This document shows, in pieces, positions 1 to 11,269 of a stretch of DNA of 64,000 nucleotides; position 1 is the first letter of the stretch, and each line of letters starts with the position of its first letter. The position numbers and the translations under genes were made by a program. The notes beneath the pieces were generated by a model. The model did not search any database and had not been told where the DNA came from. It saw only the letters and a list, made by a program, of their open reading frames with translations. The stretch lies in the NCBI GenBank assembly GCA_900660155.1, contig CABFPE010000114.1:1-64000 (forward strand), read 5' to 3'. Source of the DNA: Hofstenia miamia (taxonomy: Eukaryota > Xenacoelomorpha > Acoela > Hofsteniidae).

Positions 1-684
1 AAGATTGCAGTTTCCTATACTTACATTAAATAAAGATACATGTAAGGTCATTTATTCAGTCAATTATAGTCAAGTCTCCTACTATTAAGAATATGTATAT
101 TCCTAGGGTTCGACTATCCAGTTGTTTCAAGCATTAATTATTTCGTACATGTATAGATCGATATTCAGACTAGGCAAGAATCGGAAAACTCCTAACTGTA
201 ACATAAGTGCGGTTTCGTGACTGGCACAAAGACCCTCCGAATTGATCCCGTGATGGAATCCAGCCACTTCTTGACACAACTTGCCTAACTGCACATTTTA
301 TTAAATAATCAAACCAGATAAATGAAGAATGAAAATAAAATAAACTCCAAAGAATTTATTGTTCATCAAATTTCTAGTTAAGTTCAAAGCTATTTATTTA
401 AAATTTCTAAAGTACCTTTTGATTTTGAATTTCAAATAATTCTTCTGCCAATATGGCTGTTCATATGTAAGCGTAATTTCACTCATTGCAATTTGTCAAA
501 TTTTACTTGACCAGCTAACAAGTTTCTCTTAATTTGCACAATATTGTAGCTTAGTTGCATCTTACAAAATGAATAGAATCATTAACTAAATTTTACAATC
601 ATATTTTTGATTATATTTAATCACTATAATCGTTCGACGTTAATCCTTCATTTGTTGCAGCTATTCTTTTGGGATGATGCTACA
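1..684 (-). mobile_element. LTR fragment, Ty3/Gypsy-like, cut by the window edge
   Basis: Fossil LTR. It matches the complete LTR at 20616-21760 over its right-hand part (shared stretches around the cttcctatac and gtgcggtttcgtgactggcac words) and ends in the same GATGCTACA terminus at 684. Its left part lies outside the window. The orientation is minus, judged by the TGTAGC start used by the other minus-strand LTRs. The two copies are diverged but easily aligned by eye, so it is old but not ancient. Confidence 0.75.
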
Positions 685-738
685 GCATTACTTTAAACTC
701 ATTATTTACAATCAAATAAATATATTAGACATTATCAT

Positions 739-2466
739 TGTAGCATCTGCTACCAGGCATTAACATAGATCTATTTATTCTTTTAAACATGACTTCTTGT
801 TAAGAGCAGGTAGGGATGTACTGATTCTTGCTTGCTCCAACATAAGATAGGTTGTTATTAAATTGTATTAACTCCAACTAATCTGATACTATTTAGGTAT
901 GATATCATCACAACTTTCTTCTGTGATTCACTCATCTTCCACTGTGGCCTCCAGCCAACTCCAATCTCTGAATCACTCCACACTTGTATCTTCCACTGTG
1001 GCCTCCAGCTGACTCCAATCTCCAAATCACTCCACACTCATATGCCTTTGTTGTTGATCAAGTAGTTCCAAGTCTCAGCTCAACAGAGTAACTTATGTGT
1101 TCCCTATCCTAACTCAGTGCAGTCCTCAACAAGGCTGGATGTAACTGACTTAAGCTCAATTTTTAATGTGTAATTTGTACTTTGCAACCTGGCAATGTCA
1201 CTAACTGCTTAATAAATATCGCCTTAGCCATTACCAAAAAATATTGGCTTTAATTAATTTAAATGATTAAATAATTAATTACTTGCAGCTTCCTAACTTA
1301 CATTTAGATAACAATACATGCTCAGTCTCTTTATCAGTTTATTTATAGGTCACCTACACAGTCAAGATAATGTAATATAGATATAACCTATGGTAGGCTA
1401 ACTAGCCCTATCTCTGAAGTCTATTTATTTAATACATGTGAATGTATTCCTACCCCTAACGTAAATGCTTGGATCAAGGACCCTTGAATAACTCCCAATG
1501 TGTGCCCAAGCCACTACTAATGCATCTACCATTTAGCTTGACATTGATTAATAATAAGCAAACCAAATTAAATCTAAGAATAAGATTTCCAAAGAATTTA
1601 CTTCAACAGTTTTCCAAATTGATTCTCACTCTATTTATAGTTCAATTTCAAAAAGTACCTGTCATTTAAAATTTGAATCTATCATCTGCCAAAAATGGCT
1701 AAAAATAGTGGAAGCATTATCACTCCATTTGTTTTGACAAATTATTCGTCAACAAGTACTAATTGGCAATATTGTTTCTTAAGGTGTGTTCCCACTATCG
1801 ACTTTTATCAGCAGATTTTAATCGAAAATGCAATTATTTTCGTTCACATTGGCGATTTTTTATCATCCGATTTTTTATCAGAAAATGCGGAGTTGGAAGA
1901 GCGTTCAGACTATCGATTTTTTATCAGATGATAAATTATCATCTTTTGATTGACAGTAAGAAAAACAACAACATCTGTTTATGGATTGGTTTGTCTTGGA
2001 ATGTAAACAATGTTTACATATTTTGAAGTTGAAATATTTCAACGACAATAATTTACGTTTTGGAAGTCTGTTCCCTACTTGAGAAGTAAGCAATTAATTT
2101 CAAGTAGCTATTCAACTAGTTTTAGTACCGTTCAGACTATCGACTTTTATCAGCTGATAAATTATCAGATGACAGTAATTTGGCTGTTTTGCCAAAAAAT
2201 CAGATGGAGTGTTCAGACTATCGACTTTTATCAGCCGATAAAAAAGCAGATAGAGTGTTCACACTATTGACTTTTATCACCAATTTCTTGACAGATGATA
2301 AAAGTCGATAGTGGGAACACACCTTTAGTTGCATTTTACAAACATAATGATGATAATTAAATCTAAATTGTTTTTAATTTATAATCAATAAATAATAATT
2401 CGATGTTAATTCTGACTAATTATCTGATCTTCTCTTCTTAGCAGCATTATGCTTTGGATTATGCAA
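739..2466 (-). mobile_element. Solo LTR with a MITE inside
   Basis: Fossil LTR that starts TGTAGCATC and ends in GGATTATGCAACA, flanked by the 4-bp target duplication TCAT at 735-738 and 2467-2470. Without the 543-bp MITE and its duplicated TTA, the LTR is about 1.18 kb, which agrees with the 1145-bp and 1150-bp LTRs at 20616-21760 and 57950-59099. It sits in internal sequence of another LTR element (685-738 and 2471 onward). The clean target duplication argues for a solo LTR left by LTR-LTR recombination. Confidence 0.75.
1782..2324. mobile_element. MITE, Harbinger-like by its TTA target duplication
   Basis: A 543-bp non-autonomous DNA transposon. The two ends form a perfect inverted repeat of about 29 bp that begins AGGTGTGTTCCCACTATCGA. 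It is flanked by TTA at 1779-1781 and 2325-2327, and other LTR copies have an uninterrupted tcttagttgcat or tcttggttgcaa here, which shows the empty site. Inside are four copies of a GTTCAGACTATCGACTTTTA-like word, starting near 1903, 2130, 2211 and 2257, which resemble subterminal transposase-binding repeats. No coding capacity is credible. The superfamily is inferred from the TTA duplication alone; another superfamily with 3-bp duplications is possible. Confidence 0.85.
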
Positions 2467-2470
2467 CATC

Positions 2471-3650
2471 ATCATTCCCTATATGTACACTTCCTTTATG
2501 ATTTTCAAAGTTACTCTGTTATTGAAATTTGGTTTTGAAGATGATTAAACTTAACAAGCTCAATCTTTTCTTCTTGAAATATTCAATATTCAGTTGTTTC
2601 TTCATTTACTTTAATTTCTTTGGAAATCAGTTATGCATGAGTGATTTTTCAAAAAATCATTTAATAGCATTAGTTCATAAGATGGGACTCTTAATTTTGT
2701 ATTGATTACAATTATATTCTGTAAAAACTGAGTAAGTTTATTCAAAAATTTAATATCTAATATCTTAAATTTAGTATCCATGAAGTCACCCAATGCATTA
2801 ATTAATCATGTGTTGGTTCTCTAATATACCCTAATTTAGTGACACATTTGAATGACATAAATGGCATTGCTGTACATGTCACTATGACAGCATTAAAGAG
2901 TAAACCATGTATGTGTACATTGATTGTATTATTTGATAGCATTTCTGTTAAGATCAATAATGTTTCCTTGTCAATTGTGTAGAGGTGGTACACACTTAGA
3001 TCTCTGAATTGTAGATAATGTGTGTTTGAAATATCTCTTTACTAGCTTTATACTTTGCATCACTAATTGAATAATCTTCTATCTCCACTAGGTTAATTTT
3101 GTTCATGCAAGGGTACTCTGATATTAAATTTGGTACATTTGAGGTGGATAGCTGCAGCAAATTTAGTTTTTCATGGACTTAGCAAAATTTTAACCATTGG
3201 TTCATTCTTTATTTGCTTCTCCTTATCAATTTTTGTACTGCTGTTATAACAGTTATTTTCTTGGTAATGCTGCTTGAGTTAATGCAATTAGATGATATAT
3301 TTTGTGTCGGATTTATATTAAGATATCCTGAGACAACCTTACTGTAATTTTCCATTCCAATATGGATATTGTCTAAATTTTAACATTTCTTCAACTGAGT
3401 TATAATGATCAAATTTATTCTTGAACATTCTATGAAGGCTCTCAGGCAGTCCTGTACAATTTTGAGAAAGCTTTCATTGGTTGTGTTTGTTGAGTCAAGA
3501 TTAACATTCTTAAGCACATTGTTCACCCTGGTTGAGAGACCATTAAAAAAGCATTGATTTTCTTTCAATAAATTAAGCCAATAAGAAACCACCTAGTACA
3601 AATCTATAGTGGAGACATATAATTTACAAGTCACTGCAAAAGTAAAACAA
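2471..3650 (-). mobile_element. Ty3/Gypsy-like internal fragment (protease and gag part)
   Basis: Fossil internal region read on the minus strand. 2611-2993 resembles the retropepsin region of the copies at 10830-11120 and 19694-20144, including a YELMLLNDFL-like stretch corresponding to their YELILGDDFL. 3380-3592 is a helical stretch that could be gag. It is broken, with several breaks, and the solo LTR at 739-2466 is inserted in it. Confidence 0.5.
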
Positions 3651-3889
3651 ACTAAAGTCATTTCCATAGCAATTGACATAAAATGTTAAACAAAAGCAAA
3701 AGGAAACCAATTGAATTCATCAATGATTTTGAGCAAATATCAATTTCCAATATTAATCATGGGAATTTTGGCTTGATGTGTACAATTCCAAATGATAAGC
3801 TTGTGATCCAACTATTAGTAATTAACACTATATGTTACAATTGCTAGTACAACTAATTGTAATACAACCACTAATTAAACTCCATTTTG

Positions 3890-4455
3890 ATCCACAACTT
3901 GATGTTACCAGGATTGAAACCAAATGCCAAGCAATGGACCAAGGGAAGAACAAACTTGGTAAGTGATCACCAGTAGTCATGGAATTGGTTGTGCCTCATG
4001 AACAAGCCTCAATGCAAGTGAATCTCTCAGTACATGGTAATTGGAACTCTGATTCAATTTTAGTGCATTGATTGTTTTTGTTATAATGTTTGGTCTCTTC
4101 TTGATCTCTGCTTTAACTTTTTCTAACTGTTTGTAGATAGGTTAACTTATTTAACATGGAATTAACTGCTCATTTTTTAGGTGATGAAGCCATGTGGTAA
4201 CCTCTGTAATGATCTCCTAGTGGGCATCTGCCCAAAGTGGATCTCCACATCCAGTTTCACCATACCATCCAATGCTTGAGTGCTCAATCAAGATAGCTTA
4301 TGTGTACCCTACATTAGCTCAGTGCTTACTCAAGACATGACACAACTCAACTTAGGCTCTATTGTGTGAAAGTGTTATATCTATTTGCAACCTGATCTTA
4401 GTCTCTTCTTGCAATGTTTGCAGCTTATTTCTGATTTTTTTTGGATGATGCTACA
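3890..4455 (-). mobile_element. Partial LTR, minus orientation
   Basis: Fossil LTR piece. The region 4180-4330 (aggtgatgaagcc, gggcatctgcccaaag, gcttatgtgtaccctac) matches the LTRs at 20145-22370 and 57950-59099, and it ends in TTGGATGATGCTACA at 4455. The left boundary is judged from the ttaccagg word that other copies carry near their start and is uncertain by tens of bases. Confidence 0.55.
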
Positions 4456-4632
4456 GCATTTATATTATCTTGCTTTTTGTAAATGCCTCTGTGCATAGCA
4501 TTTTGATCATTGATTTGGTTTCATTTTTGAATACCTCTCCATAGATAGTCTTGACTATGTTGTCTTTTCATTCTTGCTTAATTGTGATTTCTACTAGCAG
4601 TCTCTTATTGTCCATATCTATCCAGGACATCT

Positions 4633-5755
4633 TGTGTGGCATAATGGTGTGAAGACAAAAGGATAATAAAAAGAGACAACTTAGATTATCAGAATACTGG
4701 TTAGTTAATTATATAACTTTTGTAAAAACACAATTTTTATTACTTAAGTTTTGTAAAAAAATTGTGCAGTTTTATCAGCAAAATGTTTTGTCAAAATCAA
4801 AAGATGAAACTGCTTCAGCTAATTAGTAATGATGTTATGTAATCAAAGCAGACAAGAGAAGTGTAAACAAATTTGAATCAACAAACAGGTACATGCCAAT
4901 TGTTTAAGTGTTTGTGAAAAATTATTATAAATAGCATGCAATAGATATATTTGATGATGAATTAATTTAACTTGATTTCTCATTATTGTATTATCAGGTT
5001 TGCTTATTAATGACAATGGAAAGCTAAATGTCTGAATGCATTAGTAGTTCTTTGGTGGTCCCAAAATTCAACTAAAGAGATTCTTGGAGCCACTGCACAT
5101 TCAGCCATTCAAAATGTGGTGGGGTGTGAGCTTGTAGCTAAAACTCACATGTGATCTTAGGTTAGGTGTAGGTTTAAGGAATTTATTTGTTGTAGCTTTC
5201 TAATTGATCCATTTGGAATAACAAATCATGTCATCAAACAGCTGGACAGCTACCCTTAGGCTAACCCACTTTTTTAGATCCAAATTATTATGGTGTTATA
5301 ATAAACTCTCTTACACATATAAGGTGCATACAAGCCCCAAATTATATTACACGTGTATATTAATTACCCACTTAATTAGTGTTACATGTGACTGTCAAGC
5401 AGGACTGTTAGGCTTCCAGTTTCTGCTGACTGTAATGATTGTTCACAGATACTTAGGGTTTATTTATCTATTTATACATGTAGGGTTATGTATATGTAAG
5501 ATCTATAATAAGCTAATGCATCCAGGTTGCAAACATCCTGTTAGTTTAATTGTCAGTTATAACAAGAGCAATCAATACACTAAATTGTGTAGGAATTGCA
5601 TCTCACAAGCACTGAGAACATTTCCACACCATGAGGTTTGCTTGTGAGTCACAAGTTTCCACAGTAACTGTTGATCATTTACCATTCTATATTCATCCTT
5701 GAATTGCATTGCTTGGCATCTGGTTTCAACCCTGGTAACATCATGCTGATTTTGA
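4633..5755 (+). mobile_element. LTR in + orientation
   Basis: Fossil LTR starting TGTGGCATAATGG, the reverse of the ATTATGCCACA ends at 44596 and 45255. Its 4720-5100 part aligns with the + oriented LTR at 18292-19025 (shared words such as gtttgtcaaaa, acaggtac, gaattaattt, ggaaagctaaa). The right end near 5755 is inferred from a CTGGTAACATCA word, the reverse of what minus copies carry near their start. A possible ATCT target duplication (4629-4632, 5755-5758) is weak because the right end would not be CA. Confidence 0.5.
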
Positions 5756-6083
5756 TCTAAGTGAATTGTAAGGGATGATAAGAAGAAAGGAATGTTTGAA
5801 TCTATATTAATAACCTATCCTAACAAGATTGAAAGCTGAACAAATTGGGATAATACATGTAGTGAAAAGGATTAATATTAATAATTTGTGAAAGCATTAC
5901 TGAAATATGTCTATACTACTCACTGTACAGATTCTACACTTTCTTGGACTCCAACTACCCCACTTTTTGCAGTTTATCTTATTGATCTCTCACTGGTGTT
6001 AGCATGATCTCTGTGGATTGTAACAATTAGTTTTCCCTTTCCATTTATTCTTGAGATTTGCTGATGATCTCTATTACTTCTAC

Positions 6084-7260
6084 TCAATATTTCATTATGC
6101 TTGGTGTTCCCAATGCTTGTTCTTTTATTATTAATATGGTGAAGTACTTTTCAAAAGCTTGAATTGGCTTCTTCATGGTTGACATTGATTGGATATTTAT
6201 AGTCTGTAGTATCAAATTCATTATGTTCCCTGTGATTGGTGCAAAGGCGAATTGATACTTCTTGTTCCTAGCAATCATTTTCCTTTGTTTTCTCATCAAC
6301 AGGAGAACTAGTTTTTCATTTTCTGTTAGTGAGATTCCTATTATCTAAATTAATGTCTAAGCTCTTACCTCTGGAGAGCTTTCCTCTTCAAAGATTACTT
6401 GTCTGAACTCTCTTTTGGAACCCATTTCATGTGCTCTGCAAATTTCCTGTAGCACTTTCTCCACTGTTATGTGGTACTTTTTGATCAACAACTTGATGTT
6501 TATTGTAGGCCAATCATATTGTATGGAATTTTCTCCTTTTATTTGGTTCCATACATTTGTGATTTGTTTTAGATGTTCAGGCATTTGACTCATGCTGCTC
6601 TTTAAATATATGTCTCCAATAGCTTCTAGTTCAGTTTCATTCTGTGTTAGCTCTACTGTCTTTGTCTGGTAATAGAGATTGATTGCTATTTTCAGTTCTG
6701 CCATTATGCATTGTGCAGGTGTAATTGTGTTCAGTTGTAAATCTGTTAGTATGAACTCCAATAGGTTTTTGTTTTCATGGTTTTTCATGATGAATATGTT
6801 CTCTAGCTTGTCTGCTAATTCTTTTATGAATTCTGGTATTGTTTGCATTGCAGTTTCTTTTGCAATGATTAACATTCATACTTTCTGGATTTTCGCAATT
6901 TTTAGTGTTTCTTCTATCATTCTTTGCAGAGACTTTTCCATTAGCTCATTTTCTTTTACATAGTATACTATTAACAGATTATTCTTGTCCAGGTTTAATT
7001 GCCTACATTCTTTAATAAGTTTTTCTCTATATGCTTTCAGTTTTTGTGCATTTCCTAGAGTAAACTGTTTTTCAAATGTTGTGTGTACTGTACTTCTGAA
7101 GTATGGTCTGTTAAACTTTTCTTTCATTTTCCTCAGATATGATATAATCATATTGCATGTAGGCCTATTTGTTTTGTTGATTACTATCAGTACTACAGAT
7201 ACATCATTTATTTTTCTCTTTTGTTACAGCATGCTTTCATATAAACCTTTTTGTCTCTGT
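6084..7260 (-). mobile_element. Unknown extra ORF downstream of integrase, copy 1
   Basis: Part of the Ty3/Gypsy-like fossil. Minus-strand coding sequence lies after integrase and the pol tail, where an envelope or accessory gene would sit. It is helical and charged, with recurrent words such as LYYQTKTVELT, PEHLKQI and SSPEVR that reappear in copies 2 and 3. No signal peptide, membrane anchor or known domain is apparent. More of the same region lies at 4456-4632. The function is unknown, and it is not recognisable as a class I fusion envelope. Confidence 0.55.
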
Positions 7261-7439
7261 TGATAAGTTTTCATTTGAGTTGTATCTCACTCTTCTATTT
7301 GCTATGCAATAGGGATGGAGTCCCTTTTCCTATTTTGTCATTCAATTCTCATGGTCTTATGACCTTGATGATTGCCTTGATCACATTGTTGTAGTTTCTG
7401 ACAGTTGTTTATATGAAAATAGCTCTGTGCTATTTGAGG

Positions 7440-8100
7440 GGAGATAGCATGTTGACTTTTATTCCATTGTATCAATTTGGGAGTCACCACTGATGTCTTC
7501 AATTGCTGGATCCTTTAGCTGTTGGAGAGGAGTGAGTTTTGTAGCTATATACTCATTGCCCTTTAGTTGGCACTGAATTTGTTTGGTGGGGCTTCTGTGA
7601 TCACCATTGTGTGTTGTTGTTCTCAATGGCTTCTTCCACAATTTTTGCCATCTTCTGACTACCTGTTCCTTAGTTGATGTTTGATCATTTGTGAGTTACC
7701 CCCTTTTATCTGCCTGCCCTTTAGCTGGTATTGGTCAGGTTGTTCTTTTCATGATGCTGTAGTAGTGTCCCTGTTTATCAGCCTGTCATTTAGTTGGTAT
7801 TTGGGTATTTGGGTGACAGTGCCCTCATTCTTATATGTTTTCCAAGATTCCTAGTGGATTGTGACTCTATCCACATGTCCTTTAGTTGACATTTGAATTG
7901 TGGAGTCCTTCTTTTGACTTGTCTGCTCTTCAATGGTGATCTATTCTCTTTTGTGGTCATTCACTTCATTTGTATACCTAAATTCAGTTAATAGATTAAT
8001 ATCCCATATTTCTGGGTCATATTTTGATTTATTTTTAGCTGCCATCTAGGACCTAATTCTTCTTTTTATATTACTCATGTCAACATTTGATCTGAACTCC
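7440..8100 (-). mobile_element. Pol C-terminal tail with degenerate repeats
   Basis: Part of the Ty3/Gypsy-like fossil, between integrase and the extra ORF. On the + strand a word like cctttagttggca recurs near 7560, 7670, 7729, 7789 and 7880, with some spacings near 60 bases. The stretch 7450-7520 is related to 48090-48170 of copy 3, which carries a clean 60-bp repeat in the same place. This looks like a low-complexity tail of pol that expands in 20-residue steps. Confidence 0.45.
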
Positions 8101-8361
8101 TCATTAAATTCTTCTTCACAAACACTGTTGAGTTCAATCATAATTGCATAAGTACCTTCATTATATCTAATAATTATAAATTCTGGATTTTTCTCTAATG
8201 CTATTTGTTCTATGTCTGCCATAGCCCTTCTTAAGTTTTGGAAGTGTAATATCCTTCCATCATTTGTATATAGTTATTGTTAGGTAGTAATTAGCATATT
8301 GTGTATGGCCATGCCCACTGTGTTTTGAATTTTTGGACTTGATTTACATCTTGTGTTCTTA

Positions 8362-8642
8362 TTAATGTGTATGTGTAAACCCTTGTCTGATGGCTGATTG
8401 TTTCTTATTGTGGCACATTGCCTCAGTAATCCCTGTCATCATTTTCTCATTTATTATTTCTAGTAATTTCATCATCTCTTCAAATAATCTAATTTCAAAA
8501 TGAACTCCAAGGTCAGATATGATTATTTGTATTGGTCCAAATTTTAATATACATTCTTTTAGTACTTTTTCTGCAGCTACTTTAGCTGTGGTTGATTCCA
8601 AGGGGATTATCCTGGCATATTTTGTAAAATTGTTGACTATGA

Positions 8643-8707
<65 letters not shown>

Positions 8708-8960
8708 TTTGTTGTCCTGTGATAGTTTTTCCAAATCTATATGAATGATATGTTTGGGCACTGTTGCAATGATCTTTTCTAATGGTGCTGTTTGTCTTGG
8801 GAAGTGATTTTTGTTATTAATTAGGCATGTTGTACATTTGTTGATAATGTCTTCCACTGTCTTTCTAATTGCTGTTGTTATGATATTTATGTTAAATGTC
8901 ATTTTAGTTTGCACTATACCAATGTGCCCATTTTCCTCATCCCATATTTGGGTATTGTGA
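8362..8960 (-). mobile_element. Integrase region
   Basis: Part of the Ty3/Gypsy-like fossil. On the minus strand there is a CTTCLINNKNHF stretch fitting the end of the zinc-binding region, an IHIDLE stretch fitting the first catalytic aspartate, and FTKYARIIPL and ISDLGVHFE stretches fitting the integrase core. It is broken. Confidence 0.7.
8645..8706. repeat. (AT)n microsatellite
   Basis: About 60 bases of uninterrupted TA dinucleotides within the integrase region of the LTR-element fossil. Confidence 0.95.
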
Positions 8961-9492
8961 TCTATAGTGATTTCCCTTCAGCATAAAACAGTCCATTTTT
9001 GTTTATCTTCAATTTATATCTTTGGAAGTAACTATTTGCATTCTTTCCAAAGTTGTTTTTTATCATCTTCTATTTTTTCGATTATTTCTTTTGAGATTGT
9101 ATCAGTTCATTTTTTTTTTGATAATTTTGGGTTCTGTAATCTCTTATTTGATTATGATGGACAATATTGGTTTGCCCTTTTTGTCAGCATTTAATTCTGG
9201 TAGATTTACATATTCATTATATGATAAAAATTCAAATTGTTTTTTCTCTCCTTCAGTTTTTTCTGTATATCTTTGATATTCTGGGAGTGCAGTCCAGAAA
9301 TCAGCATTCTTGTGTAACTTTCCTTTACAGTGTTTGATTGTGAACTGGAATTCATTCAGATACTCTATCCAACCTTAAACTATCAAAGATTTATCTCCTG
9401 AAAATGTTTTTAACCAGGCTAGCCTTCTATTATTGGTTCTAACATTGAAGTTTTGTCCTATTAAAAAGTATCTGAATTTTTTATGCTTTCTA

Positions 9493-10726
9493 CTAATGTG
9501 AGCATCTCAAGTTTAATTGAGCATAGTTTTCCTTGCTTTGTTTCAGGTTTCTGCTGAAGGATTTTATTGGCATTTCTTTTCCATCTTTTATTTGACCTAG
9601 ATACGCCCCAATGGCTATACTACTGGCATCACAAGCTAGGATAAATTCTTTATCATATTCTCTTGCATTATCATCTTTCTCTTGCATTATTTTTCATTTT
9701 TATTTTACCCTGTTTGATCTCTCTTCTAGTAATGCTACTTGTTTTTTCAGTATTTCACATTTCTTCCCATTCATGCATAGTCCTGCATTATGTAGAATGG
9801 TTAACATTCTATCCAGTTTATTTATATGATCTTCTACCATATATCTTGCAATTAGGATGTCATCAATGTATGCACTCACTCCTTCCTTGATTTTCTTTTT
9901 GTTGTATTTGAGGACTTACTTTTGTTGTGTATCACTGGAATGGGCATTATAAATGCTGTTTTTTCTATGTCAGTAGGTTGCATTGGCACCTGCCAATATG
10001 CCTTCCATAAATCTATGCAGGTTTAGTATTTATGTTTCCTGGCTCTGTAGATGATATTTTCTATCTTAGGTAGTGGCTACACATCTTCCTTAGTGACTTC
10101 ATTCAATTTACAAATGTTGATGCATAATCTGTATTTGTTTCTTTGTTTAACAAATACTGTTTGTGCAGCATATGGGATCTCACTCAGCCTGCTGATTTTG
10201 TTATTGATTAGTTCATTTAGTATGTGATTGTAATTTTCTTTCATTTGTTCCTGTACTCTTCAGCATGATAGTCTTATGGATTCTTGTGTGGTGGTTATTA
10301 TTTTGTGGGTTTCTCCCACAGCTTTCCCTATGTTTATTTCACCATAGTTGAAGATTTTTGAAATTTTATTTTAAGTTGATCTTTTTCATCTTCATTTAGG
10401 TGCTGGAAATTTTCATCTCTTATTTCTGGTATTTTATATTTTTTTGCTCTTGTTCAACAGTGTTGATGCTTTTTTTGATCAGTTGCATCTTTGACATTAA
10501 TTGTTTCCCATATTTTTACCTTTTCTTTCTTTATGTTTACTGCTCTATTGGGTGTGTTCAGTATCAATATTATGCCTTTCTCTTTCTTTATTGTACAAAG
10601 ACTTGAATGTGGTGATATTTTTTTTGTATTAATCCCTGCCTGCTCATAGAGCAAGATTTCAGTTGTTATTTCTTGTTCACTTTCAATTGTATACATTTTC
10701 CAATTGTTTGTTTTGGAGTTTAACAT
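9493..10726 (-). mobile_element. Reverse transcriptase and RNase H region
   Basis: Part of the Ty3/Gypsy-like fossil. The minus strand reads a YIDDILIA motif at about 9859-9870, the catalytic motif typical of Ty3/Gypsy reverse transcriptases, and farther on an FILACDASSIAIGAYLGQ stretch, the start of the RNase H domain. It is broken in several places. Confidence 0.75.
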
Positions 10727-10829
10727 CCTCTGTCAATTTGAACAACATGGCTTCCCTGTTAGTGTCTTCTTCTGTTAGTATTATTTATTCCTGGACTTTT
10801 ATAGTTTTTGCTGTATAATCTATAATACA

Positions 10830-11120
10830 TCCATTCTTCATTAAGAAATCATTTCCTAAAATCATCTCATATGGCAGTGGGTTTTGTTCTGTATCTATTA
10901 CAATAAATGTTTTGTTAAATGTTGTATTGGTGATTCTGAGTTTTATCTGTTCAAGTTTTCCTTTAATGTCAATATAATCGCCTGAGGTGTTGAATATTCT
11001 GCTCTTTTCTTCTTCTAGTTTTGTCTTTTAAATCCTATTTAAGATGCACATTTGTCAGATATTTTAGAGATTACTGCACCCATGTCTATGGTTGCGTTTA
11101 TCATGATTCCATTCACTACT
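10830..11120 (-). mobile_element. Retropepsin-like protease region
   Basis: Part of the Ty3/Gypsy-like fossil. The minus strand resembles the 19694-20144 copy, with a stretch like LPYEMILGNDFL that is typical of the back half of Ty3/Gypsy proteases. It lies between the zinc knuckle of gag and the reverse transcriptase. Confidence 0.6.
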
Positions 11121-11269
11121 TCTGTAATTGTATTTGATTTGATCAAGTCAGTTATTATTAGAATGGGTGAAGGTATTTTGTGGCAGCAATCTTAGCAGTC
11201 TAAATTATTGGATTCTTCTTCTTCAGTTTCTTCTTCTGTTAAGTAACATCCTCATTCAGCAAGTCTTCT

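Noticed and set aside
1695-2270. Small open frames at 1695-2270
   Set aside because: They fall within the MITE and the LTR around it and repeat with the MITE's internal units; no protein features.
5228-5647. 139-codon open frame on the + strand with several Cys residues
   Set aside because: It lies inside the + oriented LTR at 4633-5755 and has no recognisable domain; open frames in LTRs are expected by chance.
7660-7960. Repeated cctttagttggca words considered as a satellite array
   Set aside because: Spacing is irregular and they lie in the pol tail of an LTR-element fossil, with a counterpart in copy 3, so they are coding repeats of the element.
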